Notes: generated by a model from the letters alone, not told the origin. A stretch of 64,000 nucleotides of DNA from Epiperipatus broadwayi (GCA_028023455.1 JAQFVV010000018.1:8277274-8341273), one strand, 5' to 3'. Counted from the stretch's first letter, positions 47,380 through 61,804 are shown. Made by a program: numbers and translations.

Positions 47380-48336
47380 TTATGAATTTGAGTTGTTAAC
47401 ACCCGATTCTGATTTAATTCTCTCACTGGGAGTAACTCTAGAAAATTTGTTACAAAATATATATTTTACACATTTTTGCACGTCTGAATTACCTTTATAA
47501 AATAACATAGGGCTAAGCATTGAATAAAAGTAACTAATTGTTACCATTATAGACACGAGAGATAATTTGTATTTTTCTCTGAGATATTTTTCCATAAGTA
47601 AATAAACAAACATTGAAGTCCAACAAACTAAAAATACTCCAACGATGTAAATAATCACATTAGTGTTTTTATCGTCTCCTTTTGAAAGGCGCGTTTTTCT
47701 TTGTCTAACACTATTAAATATTTTAATATAAAAAAGTATAACAAGCAGTAATGGAATAAATATACCAAAAGCAAGAATGCATATATAATAAGTTCCATAA
47801 CTATCATCAATCCAAAAAGCAAGGATAAAACGGTAAGGATCGAATAATAGATTTACATACAATCGTGATATCAAAATTACTATTATAGAACGAATGCAGT
47901 TTTGGTTTTGGCGATAATGAACACTCCACGTTACCGAATAAAATCTGTCAAATGAAATAATTACCATATTTGCTATAGTTTCTAAAGTTAAGATCCAATC
48001 CAGATAAGTAAATATAATTTGATAAGACCAATGTTCTTTTGGCCAGTTATTAAAAGTAAATTTTATAAAATATGAAGGCATTATAATTAATCCAATCAAA
48101 AAATCTGTGATGCACATATTTACAATATATATATTAAAAGCTGTGTGGAATTTCCTTTTAGAGCATAAAACAAATATAATTAGTGCGTTGGCAATAATAG
48201 TTGAAAATGCTAGCGGAAGTTTTAAAAAATTTAAAAATCCGTCGACTCTAATCCATAAATTTAAGGCACTATTGTTTTTGTAGGTAGTGCAAACCGAATA
48301 GGTTTTTAAGTCTTGTGTAAAATTATGGCACGCCAT
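47380..48336 (-). CDS. Class A GPCR, aminergic-like, divergent (318 aa, single exon)
   Basis: An intact seven-helix receptor. Helix 1 has N50 (1.50) and helix 2 D78 (2.50). Helix 3 has D113 (3.32), the amine-binding aspartate, 17 residues before D130-R131-F132 (DRF). SVTWSVHYR follows, as in histamine H3/H4 and muscarinic receptors. P195 and Y203 mark helix 5, W239 helix 6 and Y269 (7.43) helix 7. N5 and N21 are glycosylation sequons. Several usual landmarks are changed: helix-3 Cys 3.25 is Q106, W4.50 is R158, P6.50 is S241 and NPxxY is SPMLF (275-279). The third intracellular loop is short (about 24 residues) for an amine receptor. The start ATG has an upstream purine (ATTTACAAATTC|GCC context on the plus strand) and no earlier in-frame extension was needed. 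It would act at the plasma membrane; the ligand is unknown. It may be a fast-evolving orphan or an early pseudogene. Confidence 0.85.
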   Translation of the reverse strand: MACHNFTQDLKTYSVCTTYKNNSALNLWIRVDGFLNFLKLPLAFSTIIANALIIFVLCSKRKFHTAFNIYIVNMCITDFLIGLIIMPSYFIKFTFNNWPKEHWSYQIIFTYLDWILTLETIANMVIISFDRFYSVTWSVHYRQNQNCIRSIIVILISRLYVNLLFDPYRFILAFWIDDSYGTYYICILAFGIFIPLLLVILFYIKIFNSVRQRKTRLSKGDDKNTNVIIYIVGVFLVCWTSMFVYLLMEKYLREKYKLSLVSIMVTISYFYSMLSPMLFYKGNSDVQKCVKYIFCNKFSRVTPSERIKSESGVNNSNS

Positions 48337-49050
48337 TTACAAATTCAGCATTTATTATGTTTCAACAATCTAACTATGAAGCAATAGCGTGAAAATCTTA
48401 ATAAGTATCTCTATTTTTAAAATAATAAAATAAAATTTTAGTTAAAAAATAAAAAAAAGCATTAAATGTTGTATACATTAAACAAATTAGATACTTAGAA
48501 AATTTATTCATGCACATTAATAAACAGTTAAATTAAATTCAAAAACACATTATTAACAATAAGGTTTATGCATGCAATCACTCCTCTTAATTTGATTAGT
48601 TTAATAACTTTATAATTTCAATGGTATTTACAGGATGCAATCAATTGAAGTCAGGAAATAAAATTAACGCGTGGATAAAAAGAGGTTCTAATCCATCATC
48701 TAATCACAGTATCAAATTGAGCTTGCAAAGATTAAAAAAATATGTGCAAACAATGCTAAGATCTAATTTACAGTTAAAACTTTTAAGAATGTTAAAAGGA
48801 TTTGGAAGGTAAAAATATATGCATTTACAGATAAAAGAGTTTCAGATTTTTCTAGATGTGTGAAATATATATATATTAGGCGCTATTACATAAAAATTGT
48901 TGTGGCAAGTGAAATAAAAACATTATTAAAAAAAAAAGTGCTTTCATTCCAAAAAAAGTCATGCTTTGTCATTGATATATGTATTGTACTGAAAACCTCT
49001 ATTGATGATGACAATGATGAACCTAATCCGACCACTCATATCTATACATA
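48337..49050. other. Upstream flank of the GPCR gene
   Basis: Presumed 5' flank. No clear TATA box or exon was identified. Short open frames at 48621-48812 and 48860-49051 are unrecognised. Confidence 0.4.
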
Positions 49051-49245
49051 AATAATGCTTCTGGTGAGTATATGCATTATTCTACAATAATATATATTTT
49101 GTCAGTATGTCTAAAGATTAATAAAATCATTTTTGATGATCATGATAATCAACCCTTCCATTTCTTATATAAATAATTATAAAAGGCATTTTGACCAAAT
49201 ATTTTAGAATAATATGTATGCACATCAAAAGCATCATCTGGGTGT
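49051..49245. repeat. Dispersed repeat with inverted partner pieces
   Basis: 49053-49137 reads like the reverse complement of 56283-56364 (AATGCTTCTG, TATATGCATTATT, ACAATAATATATATTTTGTC, TCTAAAGATTAATAAAAT blocks). A third, shorter piece at 49208-49241 is inverted relative to the first. Family unknown. Confidence 0.5.
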
Positions 49246-49521
49246 ACAGATATGTGAATGACCAGTCTAAGTTCATCACTATCATTACTTAATTATTATC
49301 AGTAGAGGGTTCTCAATAAAGAAATGGTTTCATAAAGTATGGCCTAATAAAATATGGATATATAAAAAGGGTACATCCTGAGAAAATATATTTAAATACA
49401 TAATAGTTCAGTCAATGAGTGGCCTGAATTAATAGGATAAGAACCAAGACTCTAATTAATTCAAAGTAAATAAATAATGGAAGTGAGATATGAGATTGTC
49501 ATAAAATATATAAATAAAAAC

Positions 49522-49621
<100 letters not shown>

Positions 49622-49639
49622 ATTAATTAACAAGAGCAA

Positions 49640-51340
49640 TAAAGCAAGTTTAATTAGTGAGCAAGTAAGAAATGAAGATTTAAAAAGAGATGACGAGTAA
49701 ATATTGTAGGGCTTAGACATAGTTTTGATGTTGGTGATTTGCATTGTTAGGATGATAGTGATATACTATTTAATAAAAATAAGCATTATAACAGAAAGTT
49801 TAAAAATAATCATACTAGTAGTCAGATAATACAGTCAATGTTAACAAGATCTAGAATTAATAAAATAAAGCAACCAGGAAAAAAAATAACAAAATTAAAG
49901 CAAATGCACTAAAAGCAGTACAAAATAATAGCCATCAAGACACAGAACACAATGAAATTAATAATCCAAATATTGGTTTAATGTGGAAATTCTTGTGAAA
50001 ATGATAGAAGTGATGAAGAGAGAAAATAAATTAAGCAAGCAATAGTGATAACACTACAAGAAATAAAGATTACAAACCAAAAAGTCAAATAGAACAGAAA
50101 GACAAAATTAAACATGATACATTGCTGCTGTCATAAGGTGTAGAAGCTAACTCTAAAGAGAGTGATGAAACTTTTCCCATTAAAGTAGAAGAAATTAGTG
50201 GCATAAAATGTGGTAATGAAGATGACTTTGGTACACAAATATATATTGATAATATTACTGTGAAGGAATATAGCGTGAATACTGAGCTATGAATCATGAT
50301 AATAGAGATGTGATATCTTTGTTAGGGATGATTATTTCAATAGTAGAGAGAAACTTATATAAAATATAATGAAGAAGAAGAATTAATAGGACATTACAAT
50401 GAGACAAATATTAATACAATGTTTGCAAATAATTATTTATATGAGACATAAAATAAAAAAATAAAGAAGCTGGCAAATGAATTGTGCAGCTTAAATTTTA
50501 AAGAAATGGCTAATGAAGAATAGCATATCAAGAAAATTAAAGATAGAAATATTCTGCCTGGTAAAACTCACAAAAGAAAAAATATAAGTAATAGCAAAAA
50601 AAAAAAATTAAAAAATATTAAATTGATCGAATAGCAGCCCAAATATAAAGCAACTTACTGCAATGGATAGATAAACTGAAGGAGCACCATATTTCAATAT
50701 CAATTCTGGCATAGAAAAAGTAAATGGTAGAGCCAAGCAAAATAAAGCAGAAAATTTATCTCACACCAAATAAAGATAAAAGTAACACTAAAGAACTACT
50801 TGGAAAGAGGTATAATTTAATCCTTATATGGATAAGAATAATCTACTACATTTACAATCCTGGATCTGCTAAGAATAAATGATTTTATAAAATGATGTAT
50901 GAATAATAAAAAACTAACTTCCTAAATAAATATACTATTTAAAAAATTAAAGATGTGACATAAATATTGCAAATAACAACCCTAAATGGATGTAAAGATA
51001 CTATGAACATAAAATGGTCCAAAGTTGACAATGTATACCAAGCACTAAGTAGAATAAAAATAAAATAAGTTTTATCTGAAAAGTATCAAATAAAACTGTT
51101 ATTAATTATAATTATAACTTCTTGAAGAAAAAAACATCAATATGTATTAGAGATAGGGAAGTGTACTAATATGCTCTCATTTTATTCCCTATTAATAATA
51201 ATAAAAATTGTCTAGAAATCATATATAATGCTAAAGACTTTCTGTAAAGAAATATCAAGTAATATAACAATGCAGTGACTGGTGACAATCTATATAATCA
51301 TCTGGAAAATGAATTAATATGGTGTTATGTTATCAAATAG
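49640..51340 (+). other. A-rich region, possible ancient coding relic
   Basis: Purine-rich plus strand with short readable runs separated by stops (for example near 50180-50290 and 50460-50520). It resembles the degenerate gag regions elsewhere in the window in composition, but no diagnostic motif was found. Confidence 0.25.
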
Positions 51341-51833
51341 AGGATGTGAGGGATTGAGTAATCATGTGGGTATTTTTATTGTATTATTACTTTTTCACTC
51401 ACACATGTACTATAATTATGTACGGAGGGCTGACTACTCTTCTATTGGATAGGACCAGTTGAAATTTTTGGGGATATCTATAAGCCAAATGAGCATTCTT
51501 GGTATAATTTGTTAATTTGAGCTACATTTGTGACAGAAGACCCAGTGTATAGTAGTAATCCACTCTTTTAATAATAGAATTGAATATAAATGTCAATTTT
51601 GTAGCATTGATTTTCAATTCTGGTGCATAAAATACTGAATGTCAGAATGCATGGCCACATAGCTATGTGTACAATATTGATCAGTTGTCTGGGAATGATA
51701 TGGCACTAGCAATTTATTTTAAATTGAGTCTAATTATTTTATGACAATAAATAAATGACTGCAGCCATAGAATAAATACTAAACTACTAAACATCACATA
51801 ATCACCATTCTTTATTTTTACACAAGCTGTTTT

Positions 51834-52048
51834 TTACACGGAGGCAAAATTCTCCATACAGTAGCACCACTCAGTGTAAGACAGAGTAGTCAATGGATGA
51901 TGAAAGCCACAAGCTAGAAACTAATCTGAGGATATTGGATAAGTAGGTACTAGATAGGTATTTTGTACACAAATCTGTCTGAATCTTATTGATTATTCTG
52001 GTTTGCACTGAGCGGTGCTACTGTATGGAGAGTTTTGCCTCTGTGTAA
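51834..52048. repeat. Foldback element with 61-bp inverted arms
   Basis: Left arm 51834-51894 starts TTACACGGAGGCAAAA; right arm 51988-52048 is its reverse complement with several mismatches, mostly transitions. The 93-nt spacer is unremarkable. Confidence 0.8.
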
Positions 52049-53394
<1,346 letters not shown>

Positions 53395-53413
53395 CATTTG
53401 AATATGTATATAT

Positions 53414-55544
53414 TGTAACAGGCACATACGTATGTTACATTATTTTTTATTATTAAACTTGAAAAAAATAAAAGATCGCAAATAAAACTTCTTTTTTTTT
53501 AAGAATTAAAAAATTGAAATTAAATGTCTTAAACTTGTATATATATAAAATCGCACAGATGAAAAAAATTATTAAAATAAAACTTTATTAAAAATAGAAA
53601 AGGTATTTTAAAAACAAAAACTTAAAAAGATTTAGAGATAAAAATATATCTTTAAGTTTGAAAACAAATTAATTAATCTTTTGTAAAATGGAAATGATTA
53701 TTTTAATTAGTTAAAGTGAACTAGCCTTTGGGCATTTAAATGTATAAGCATCGGTCAGATAGGAAAACAATAGAAATTAATAGCAAATGAGAGAAATCCA
53801 TCAGGAAATCGGACCTCAATGGAAGGATCATCATCATCGATGACATGATGTCCATTGGATCCTAAAGTTACATATAAAAAAAAAGTTTGATAATAAAATT
53901 TGGAGTGAGTAAAGAAAAAAAGAAGGCGGAGATGTGTTAAGTTGGAGAGTTGGAGGTGAAGGGATTGAAAGACGCACTTTCAATTCCTTCAGTTGTTATA
54001 AAAAAAAGAAAATGAAACATTGCTTTTCTTATATTGAGGACCATAGGATGATCGGGGGATTTTAACGCTAATTCCAAATGGCAAGTAATGGACAACTAAT
54101 GAACATTTCTAAAACAGTAAGCACGTTATGAACTTAAATGAATATTAATTTGGAAACACTAAGAACTTTAAAATATAAACTTTCCCAGTATTTAAAAAAT
54201 AGAAATAGAATCCTGACCAAACTAAATTCTTTATTAATTCTTTTTATTTGATGTATTTCTCTTTTTTAAAAAAAAATCATTTCCATTTATTTATTTTTTT
54301 GTTCTTTAAGTTTTATTTATGATTTTTGTTTTGCAATAAATTAAATTATATAAATGTTAAACTTAAGTCGGGCGTGAATGGCTATATAGATTTGTAAAGT
54401 TATATTAGGGGAGGGTAATCTTGGGTTATTTGTTTTGTAGCTAAATTAGGTCAATGGATTGGATATATTGGTGTAATTAGTAGATGTAGTATGAGATTCA
54501 CTACGGGCAGAATCGCTTTATACGCCGATCCTTTTTGGCCTATGGAATGCGATTCGTAAGTCGGCAAAATGACCGCAGTCCTTTCCTATGGAGTTTTTTT
54601 TATTGCTCTTCTTGTCAGATAGATGTGGTATTCCTATCTGACGAGAGGCAATTTCTTCTCTTAACCTTTTGTGCTGCCATATTTCATATTACATTGAATG
54701 CATCAATATATCAGATGGATTGATGCTGGTTTGACTGTGAACTTTTGGCCTAAGGTTAAATAAGGATAGAATATTTTCTTTTCAAATGCAAATCTATATA
54801 GTCTATTCATACTCGACACTAAATAAAAATGCATTAAATTTAAGCTGGGTATAGACGCTTGCATGGATTCATTATCGGTCAATTATGTTTTTGGTTTTCA
54901 TATTTGATCAAAATATATAGACATTCGGTAAATAATGATACCTTACAGTGAGTATTTAAAATGTATTTATTCAGATGTCTTTTAAGTTATTGGTGCCAAT
55001 GCGGCATCTTACAATGAATGCTATTGGGTTTCTTATAAATTTCCCTCTGCAATTCTACCAATGACTTTGTATTTTGATCGTTTATGTTTATTTTGAAATG
55101 TTTTTTGACCGTGTAATCTATATAACCGATCTGTGTTCAACATTTATAAAACAAACTTTTATAAATCCATCTGTGCGAACTTATAATCTTATAAAAATTA
55201 AAATGTAATAGTATAAAAACTAAAATGTAAATTAAAATCTAAAAATAAAAGTTAAAAATAATGTTAAATGTTAAAGTAAACATACTAAAATAATAGTGTT
55301 AAATTTTATATATATGTGCGTAAATAAATGTTTGTGTGTATAATTACTGGCAGTGGCTTATTTTATTCTTTTTTTATATATTCTTAGATAAGAATTTATC
55401 ATAAAATGTAAATCTCTGCTATTCCACTGAGCTAGTGATAATGGGCTAACGACCAAAATCAAAATATATTAAATTTAAAAAAAAATTTTTTTTTTACTTA
55501 CGTATCTGCCTACTTTATAATTTTTTCTAGGTTTAAATGCCTAG
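53414..55544 (+). repeat. Candidate LTR (about 2.1 kb), low confidence
   Basis: Starts TGTAACAGGC, like the LTR start of the element at 33644-38131, and is followed by TGGCGCCC at 55545. It contains CTGAGCTAGT (55427-55436), also present 70 bp before TGGCGCCC in the LTR ending at 42960. No second copy is in the window and the end lacks a clean CA. A GC-richer patch at 54490-54740 carries a 9-bp hairpin (GTCAGATAG/CTATCTGAC). Confidence 0.3.
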
Positions 55545-55552
55545 TGGCGCCC
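55545..55552 (+). promoter_or_regulatory. Primer-binding-site-like TGGCGCCC
   Basis: TGGCGCCCTG after the candidate LTR. The match covers only the first eight bases of lysine-type primer sites. Confidence 0.3.
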
Positions 55553-58500
55553 TGTAGTGTAGATTACATTTAGTCTCCTTTCTCCAGATTGTTATAATAT
55601 ATATTTACATCCTTTCATTAATGAATCATTTTAATATATCATGAGATATAGATGCACATTATCTGAATATGTTTGTAAACTTTTAATTAATCTTTAATAT
55701 TTTTTTTCTATGTTCAGTAAATTTATTACCAGTTTTTTGTTTTTTTTTTCAAATAGGAGTACATGAGCATCTATATAATTCTTTTAAGTATTTAGATAGT
55801 ACTAAGGAAATAAAAATCATTCTTAAAATTCGTACACTTTATTGTATATTTTATAATGATGTCTACTAATTTACTGATGACCAGTACATTCATGATCAAT
55901 AGTTCTTATCTAAATAAATTATTAATATTTTTTTAACTTACTTGTTAGTTGTGCATCATTTTCTCAGTAAGCTCATCTCTAATTGATTCTCTTTTAAATT
56001 TAAGAGCTCATGCTCTGATTTGAGAAAATCAGGATTGTTATCAAACGAACTATGATGATGATGCAACAGGGTAAAATATTTGCATAAGATCTTTTTTAAA
56101 TGAAAGTGGCATCTTAAATGCAGGTAATTAAATTCAAAGTCTGTACATTCTAATAAAATCCTTATGAAAGAATATTCAATGAGACCTTCTGGGATTGTAT
56201 TTGGTATATAATGATAATGAAATATAATCAGGGAGTACACCAACCAGGGTACAATGAACAAAATCTTTAATCATCTACAAATTCAATTTTATTGATCTTT
56301 AGATATTCTGATAAAATACATATCATTATTGTAAAGTAACGCATATGCACATCAGAAGCATTATCGGTATGTAAGAGATAGGAGTTATTAATCTAAATAA
56401 AATTCATCATTACTAGAGGATTTTTGGTACAATACAAATTTGATTGAATAAATATATTCTAAATAATTTTTCAAACATCTGGAAAAAAAAATTAATTAGA
56501 AATAGTTATGGTGTTTGTGATTGTTTTAATAGCGTCTTTATAAATGATGTACATTGTTTTTAATCATAATAGCTTGTTTAAATAAAAGCATTTTAATCTA
56601 CATATCAGAGATGTGTATTATATGTTAAAAATTTGACGTTTTAACTCTGAATTATTGATGATGAGTTCTTATCTTTATAAAGTAAACATAAGCCATGGGA
56701 TTCAGAACGGGAACCACTCTAAACTAACGTTTAAGGAAAATGAATGCTTAAAACTATAGGTTTAATAGCATTGCATTTAATAAGCTGAGAAACTTATCGA
56801 TTATGTAATCTCGTCAAAGTATTTTTAAAAGTTTGAAAAACATTCTTAAACTAAATAATAATTTTCTGCATTAATATAAATGCACTAAGAAAATTATTAT
56901 AAAATAATTACTTCAATAAAATCCTTAAAATAAAATATTTCTACTCTCTTTACTTACGACAATAGCGAGTTATGTCTCATGTATAAAAAAATTATCAAAT
57001 AACAGTCGATATTAAACAAATTTGTTAAAGTACTTTCATTATTATACAAATAATCTGGGTTAAAATAATTATATCGCTGATAAAGTAATCTCTAACTTAA
57101 TATATTAAATAAATCAGCAGAACTTTTACAGTTTCTTTCACTTTTAATATTCAAGTCTGCTTTTTAAAACTAAAAAGTTACTTGATATTTAAATTGATTG
57201 ACATTTTTACATTACTAGGTAATCTAAGTTAATACATTGCACAGGCTTAAACCTGCATTTATATTGAAACAGTAAGATTTGCCTTACCAATCTTAGTTTC
57301 GCCTTGCCTGCCTGTTTCCTACCCTCATGCCTTATTTAAAACCCTAATTTCATCGTATTGTGTGTGTACTGGGTATATTTACCAAAATCCCGCCTAAATT
57401 TATATGTATAATGGGGTGCCCGGGGTTTAATAATAATTAAAATTGTTTTAAACGGTTTTATTTTCAAACCGTCGAATATATATTACGTATATATGCTTGT
57501 ACAATAAAGTAGGTCACATATTCTCATCTACACACATACTGCGATAATATTTAAAAAAATATCAAAATATTTTATTTAAAAGTTGTTTTTGAATCGATTT
57601 ATTTGTGATGTTATTTCGTTATAATTATTTGTCTTTAAGAAATAATATCACTGAGAAATGTTTCTGGAAATTAAATTCAGAAATAGTGTTTGATAAATGT
57701 AAAGCGTTGTAAAATATTATTCAAAAACATGTCATCATTTTTAAATCAGTGAGGGTAGAGAAAGAACAATAGTAGCTAATTTTAATCATATTGGCGCCAG
57801 TAGATTTGATGAGATAAAACAGTGTTTACGAACAGATTTTAATTAGAAAATGTAATCCGTGTTTTTCAAATGTGTAATAATTAAAGAATGGATTTCATCA
57901 CCACAGGGTTAGATGGTAATCAAGGAGAGACTATAAATAGGGCTGATTGATTGTAATTAGATGATTAGACAGAGTTATTAATTAAGCTACCTGATCGTGA
58001 CAGTAAATCCAGTTGTAAAATAGTTTAACCTCAAAATGTCGAGGTAACGGGACAATCGCTGTCTTTCCTCGGGATCCTGTGCCTCGGCCATCCGTCATTC
58101 AAAAATCTGATGTCCTGTCACCGTATCATGAAATCCAACTGAACCAGCCCAATGAAATGCTGCTCCTAAAATCTTCTAACTGCTGCTGCGGAACCATGAA
58201 TTGAAGAAAACTCATAATTTTGCTTAAGAACTTTGCTACAAGTTTGGAAATTCTCACGGACACAGTTAAAAGAACAAGGTAATTAAAATCAACCCGAGAT
58301 CTCGGAAAACTTCGAGCTAAAGCTAACAATTTTGTATATTCTATAAATGTATTTATTTAAATGTTTTTCTAATGCATGCTGAATTTGTGCTTGGGTTGAT
58401 CTTCTATTATATTTATAAATGTTTAATTTCAATGTGTTATTATGAAATGTATAATTAATTTCTTTAGACTAATGCGAGTTACGTAGGGAAGTTAAATGAT

Positions 58501-59720
58501 GCGTGGTTGCCATCTTAGTTTATAAACCGCAAACATGCATTCCCCCCCTCTTCCCATCGTTTCTATTTAAAAGTATCTCATATATATGTTTCAAAGTATA
58601 TTTTGCGTATAAAATTTTGTTAAATGAATAGATATTTATCTTAAGTTTTGTTGAGAGTATGCTGGCTATTCAAATATGAAAGTCGAGATCGAGCTATTTC
58701 TGTTCCTTAATTAATGAATTGCTCTTTATTTTATTAATTCTTATGAAAATTAAGCTGTGTTGCTAGTAAATATGCATGGGTGCTGGAATCCTCCTGTTGG
58801 CAAAGGTCATCATCGTTCGAATCTGTTTCCCCATATTTTACTCCACGGTTCCCAGTCATGTGCTAAAATGGCACATGGGAATTATTTTGCGTATGTCCAC
58901 ACAGTTACGAAGCTCCTGGGTGCGGGCCAGGCTTGAGCTGTGAGTGGGCTAGAGACGTCTCAAATAAAAGGCAGAATGCCTATCCAATGCCAAGACCTTT
59001 TGCCATCCTTGAAAGTTGCATACTCATAAACTGCACCCCTCCTCAGCATATATTCGCTAGCACCACCGTATGTTTCCCTTTACTTATTAAAAGAATTCTA
59101 TTCAAATGAATTTCAAATCCATTCAGTGTAGCTCGATCTTATAATCTATTCGCGAGTGACTCTCGATCTCCATTTAAATCTCCAGTTATAAATGTTTTAG
59201 AATATTTCAGACTCTATTAGACTTTACGTGACTCGCATATGCCTACCGTGTCAATATATTATAGACATTTTATCTAAACGAACCCAAGTACGAGATATCA
59301 GCCATTTTTTTTGTTTATTATATAACTATCCAATTTGTATCGCTAAATTATTTTATTACCAAATTATTAAAATCTTATTTATAAATTTATTTCCTTTTCT
59401 CTATTTATTCGGGGTGCAATATAAATTACATAGTCCATTAAACTTATCTTTGGCACATCTATAAGTTATTGTTAAATTAACCTAGGGCTATTTTAGATTT
59501 AGAGTCTTTTGTTTTCTCCCTGATCACCGGCACCGGCATGAAATTATATTATTAGTAGCATCAAATGTGTTATCACGTAGAGGGTGTTGTGGAGTTTGGA
59601 CTTTGGATTCGAACTTGAGATTTCTGGGAGGTAACTCTCCTAGTGTTGAGTTCTATGTCCCAGGTTTAAATTCTACAGTGTGTTAGTGAGATAGACATGT
59701 TTTGACTGTTACAATATATG
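55553..59720. other. Non-coding, partly GC-richer, unassigned
   Basis: The minus frame at 55956-56261 (101 codons) contains an ECTDFEFNYL segment and a histidine run from an (ATC)n tract; I do not recognise it. A TATAAATA at 57932-57939 precedes a GC-richer zone (58020-58330) of the kind seen in the LTRs here, and 58780-59060 is also GC-richer. None of this can be tied to a gene. Confidence 0.35.
56283..56364 (-). repeat. Dispersed repeat, partner of 49053-49137
   Basis: Reverse-complement copy of the repeat at 49 kb, with similar blocks and a number of substitutions. Confidence 0.5.
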
Positions 59721-59979
59721 TAATATAGAAATAAAACAAATTAACTCCTTCTTTTTAAAACTTGATTTTTTTTTACTATAATCATGAAAAAGAAATCCAA
59801 CGTTTCGACTATTTTTTTTTTTTGGAATATGTGATATTTATTTTATATATATTTTATTTTAGTGTGCCTTGAAAAAGACTATAAAAAATAGTCAAAACGT
59901 TGGATTTCTTTTTCATGATTATAGTCATAAAAAAACAAGTTTTAAAAAGAAGGAGTTAGTTTGTTTTATTTCTATATTA
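59721..59979. repeat. Foldback element with about 97-bp arms
   Basis: Left arm 59721-59818 and right arm 59884-59979 are reverse complements with few mismatches. The right arm contains a 6-bp stem GACTAT/ATAGTC followed by AAAACGTTGG; in the left arm the corresponding bases read CCAACGTTTCG, so CG was original. Confidence 0.85.
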
Positions 59980-60054
59980 GATATATATGAACTATTTTGA
60001 AAAAAAGAATTGTGTGCTGGATATATTAAATTATTTTATATGTAATATATGTGG

Positions 60055-60618
60055 GATTCGAATTCAGACTTTCATACGACCCACTACTCTCAGTGCCATC
60101 TCATATTGCTGACCCACCTGATTACACACATGTTGAAAAGATAAATAATCACCAATATATGTATTTCATGCTAAACCAGCAATCATCAGTTGGTCCAGAT
60201 TACTATCCTCACACATACATATAATCAGTACTCAGCTTTATATTAAGATAGCCAATCTTCATACTTTAATGGACAGGCTTCAAACTATTCCAACTCACAA
60301 CTCTTCAGTCTTCCATTTCATTGAAAATCTGATGATGGGAATATTCAAAGCCCTTATTAGTGCCAAGGTTGTCATCCTACCCATGTTGACATATAAGTCA
60401 TTCTGAAAGTATGAAGATTAGCTATCTTAATATAAAGCTGAGTATTGATTATATATGTGTGTGAGGATAGTAATCTGGACCAACTAATGATTGCTGGTTC
60501 AGCATGAAATATGAATAATGGTGATTATTTATCTTTTCAACATGTATGTGATCAGGTGGATCAGCAATATGAGATGGCACTGAGAGTAGTGGGTCGTATG
60601 AAAGTCTGAGTTCGAATC
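60055..60618. repeat. Foldback element with 213-bp arms
   Basis: Arms 60055-60267 and 60406-60618 with a 138-nt spacer. The ends read GATTCGAA-TCAGAC. Arm mismatches are mostly transitions. The end motif (GTTCGAATC) resembles a tRNA B box, so it may be a head-to-head pair of tRNA-like repeats. Confidence 0.85.
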
Positions 60619-61762
60619 TAGCTAATCTAAGATAAAAGTTGCCGAGTACTTTTTTAAAACCATTGATTAAAAAATCTTGACATTTTTAAAATTAATTGCT
60701 AAACCTCTATTGATTATCTTCGAATCATTAAAATCATTCTTCAGACAATACATACAAAGTATTGGCAAGAATAATATAATCGTAGGCATATCATAAATCT
60801 AAAAAGTAAAACAATCAAATGTATATGTTTTTGTTTAAATAGGATCAAATTAATAACTCCATCATCAAATATATATATATATACATACATAAAGACTCCT
60901 ATAGCAACTTGTTGAAAAAATGTTTAAAAAAATATTTGTTGCCATGGTTATCACTTTTTTAACCTTTTTACTTTTATAAATTGAAACAACAGAAGCACTC
61001 TTAACGTCAAGAGGCAGAATTTCTTTAGGTTTCTAAATCTTTTAAATAATTCCAATAATTTTAAAAATAACATGTTGCTATTTATTTTAAAAATATATCA
61101 TGTATCTCATTATAATCTGTAAGTTTTTAATTTTTTTAGGATGATAAATAGCTTAATTTATTAATGTTCTTTATCCGAACATTGGTATTGTATCATTGTT
61201 CAACAGGTAATCAAAATATATTTTTACCATATAAAATTTCAACATTATTATATAAAAAAGTATCAATCATAAATTGGTATGACTATATTATTTAAATAAT
61301 CAGTAAATATCTTTTACATTGAAGTGTTAATTTACCAATCATATTTAAGACTTTTTGAACTTCTACAGTTCAATTTAATTTTTAAAGCAAACGTCTTGAA
61401 ACTTTTTCGTTTAATCAAATTTTTTATTATGGTGAATATGAAAAACATCAACCAGTAGTTTTTTGTTGGTAACACAAAAAACAAACTGATAATCACAATT
61501 GCAACACTCTTCTTAAGAGAACTGGCAATTTAATAAGAAATATCTGTGCTTTTATAGTCCCGATTATCAACTTTTTTTAATACATAGTGAATACAACTTA
61601 TTTTAATGTAACCTTTTTTTTAACTTAGAAGTTAATCTGCCACAATTTACACTTGAAAGTAATACGAACATCTTTTACATTATAAACTCAATTATATATA
61701 CAAGTACTTTGCTGGGTAAAGCAGCTGTTAATGGTAAAAAAAAACAATCAAAGTAAATTAAT
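60619..61762. other. AT-rich intergenic
   Basis: A short (TA)n at about 60867-60880. No gene or element was recognised. Confidence 0.5.
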
Positions 61763-61804
61763 GCAGGCCTAGCGCTTTCAAGGGTTTGTCCCTCATATTC
61801 ATGG
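61763..61804 (-). other. Structured motif at the 3' flank of the PLE
   Basis: On the minus strand: ATGAATATGAG, a small stem (AGGG/CCCT), then TGAAAGCGCTAGGC. It matches the motif in both arms of the palindrome at 15951-16181 with a different stem sequence, which suggests an RNA structure. Confidence 0.55.
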
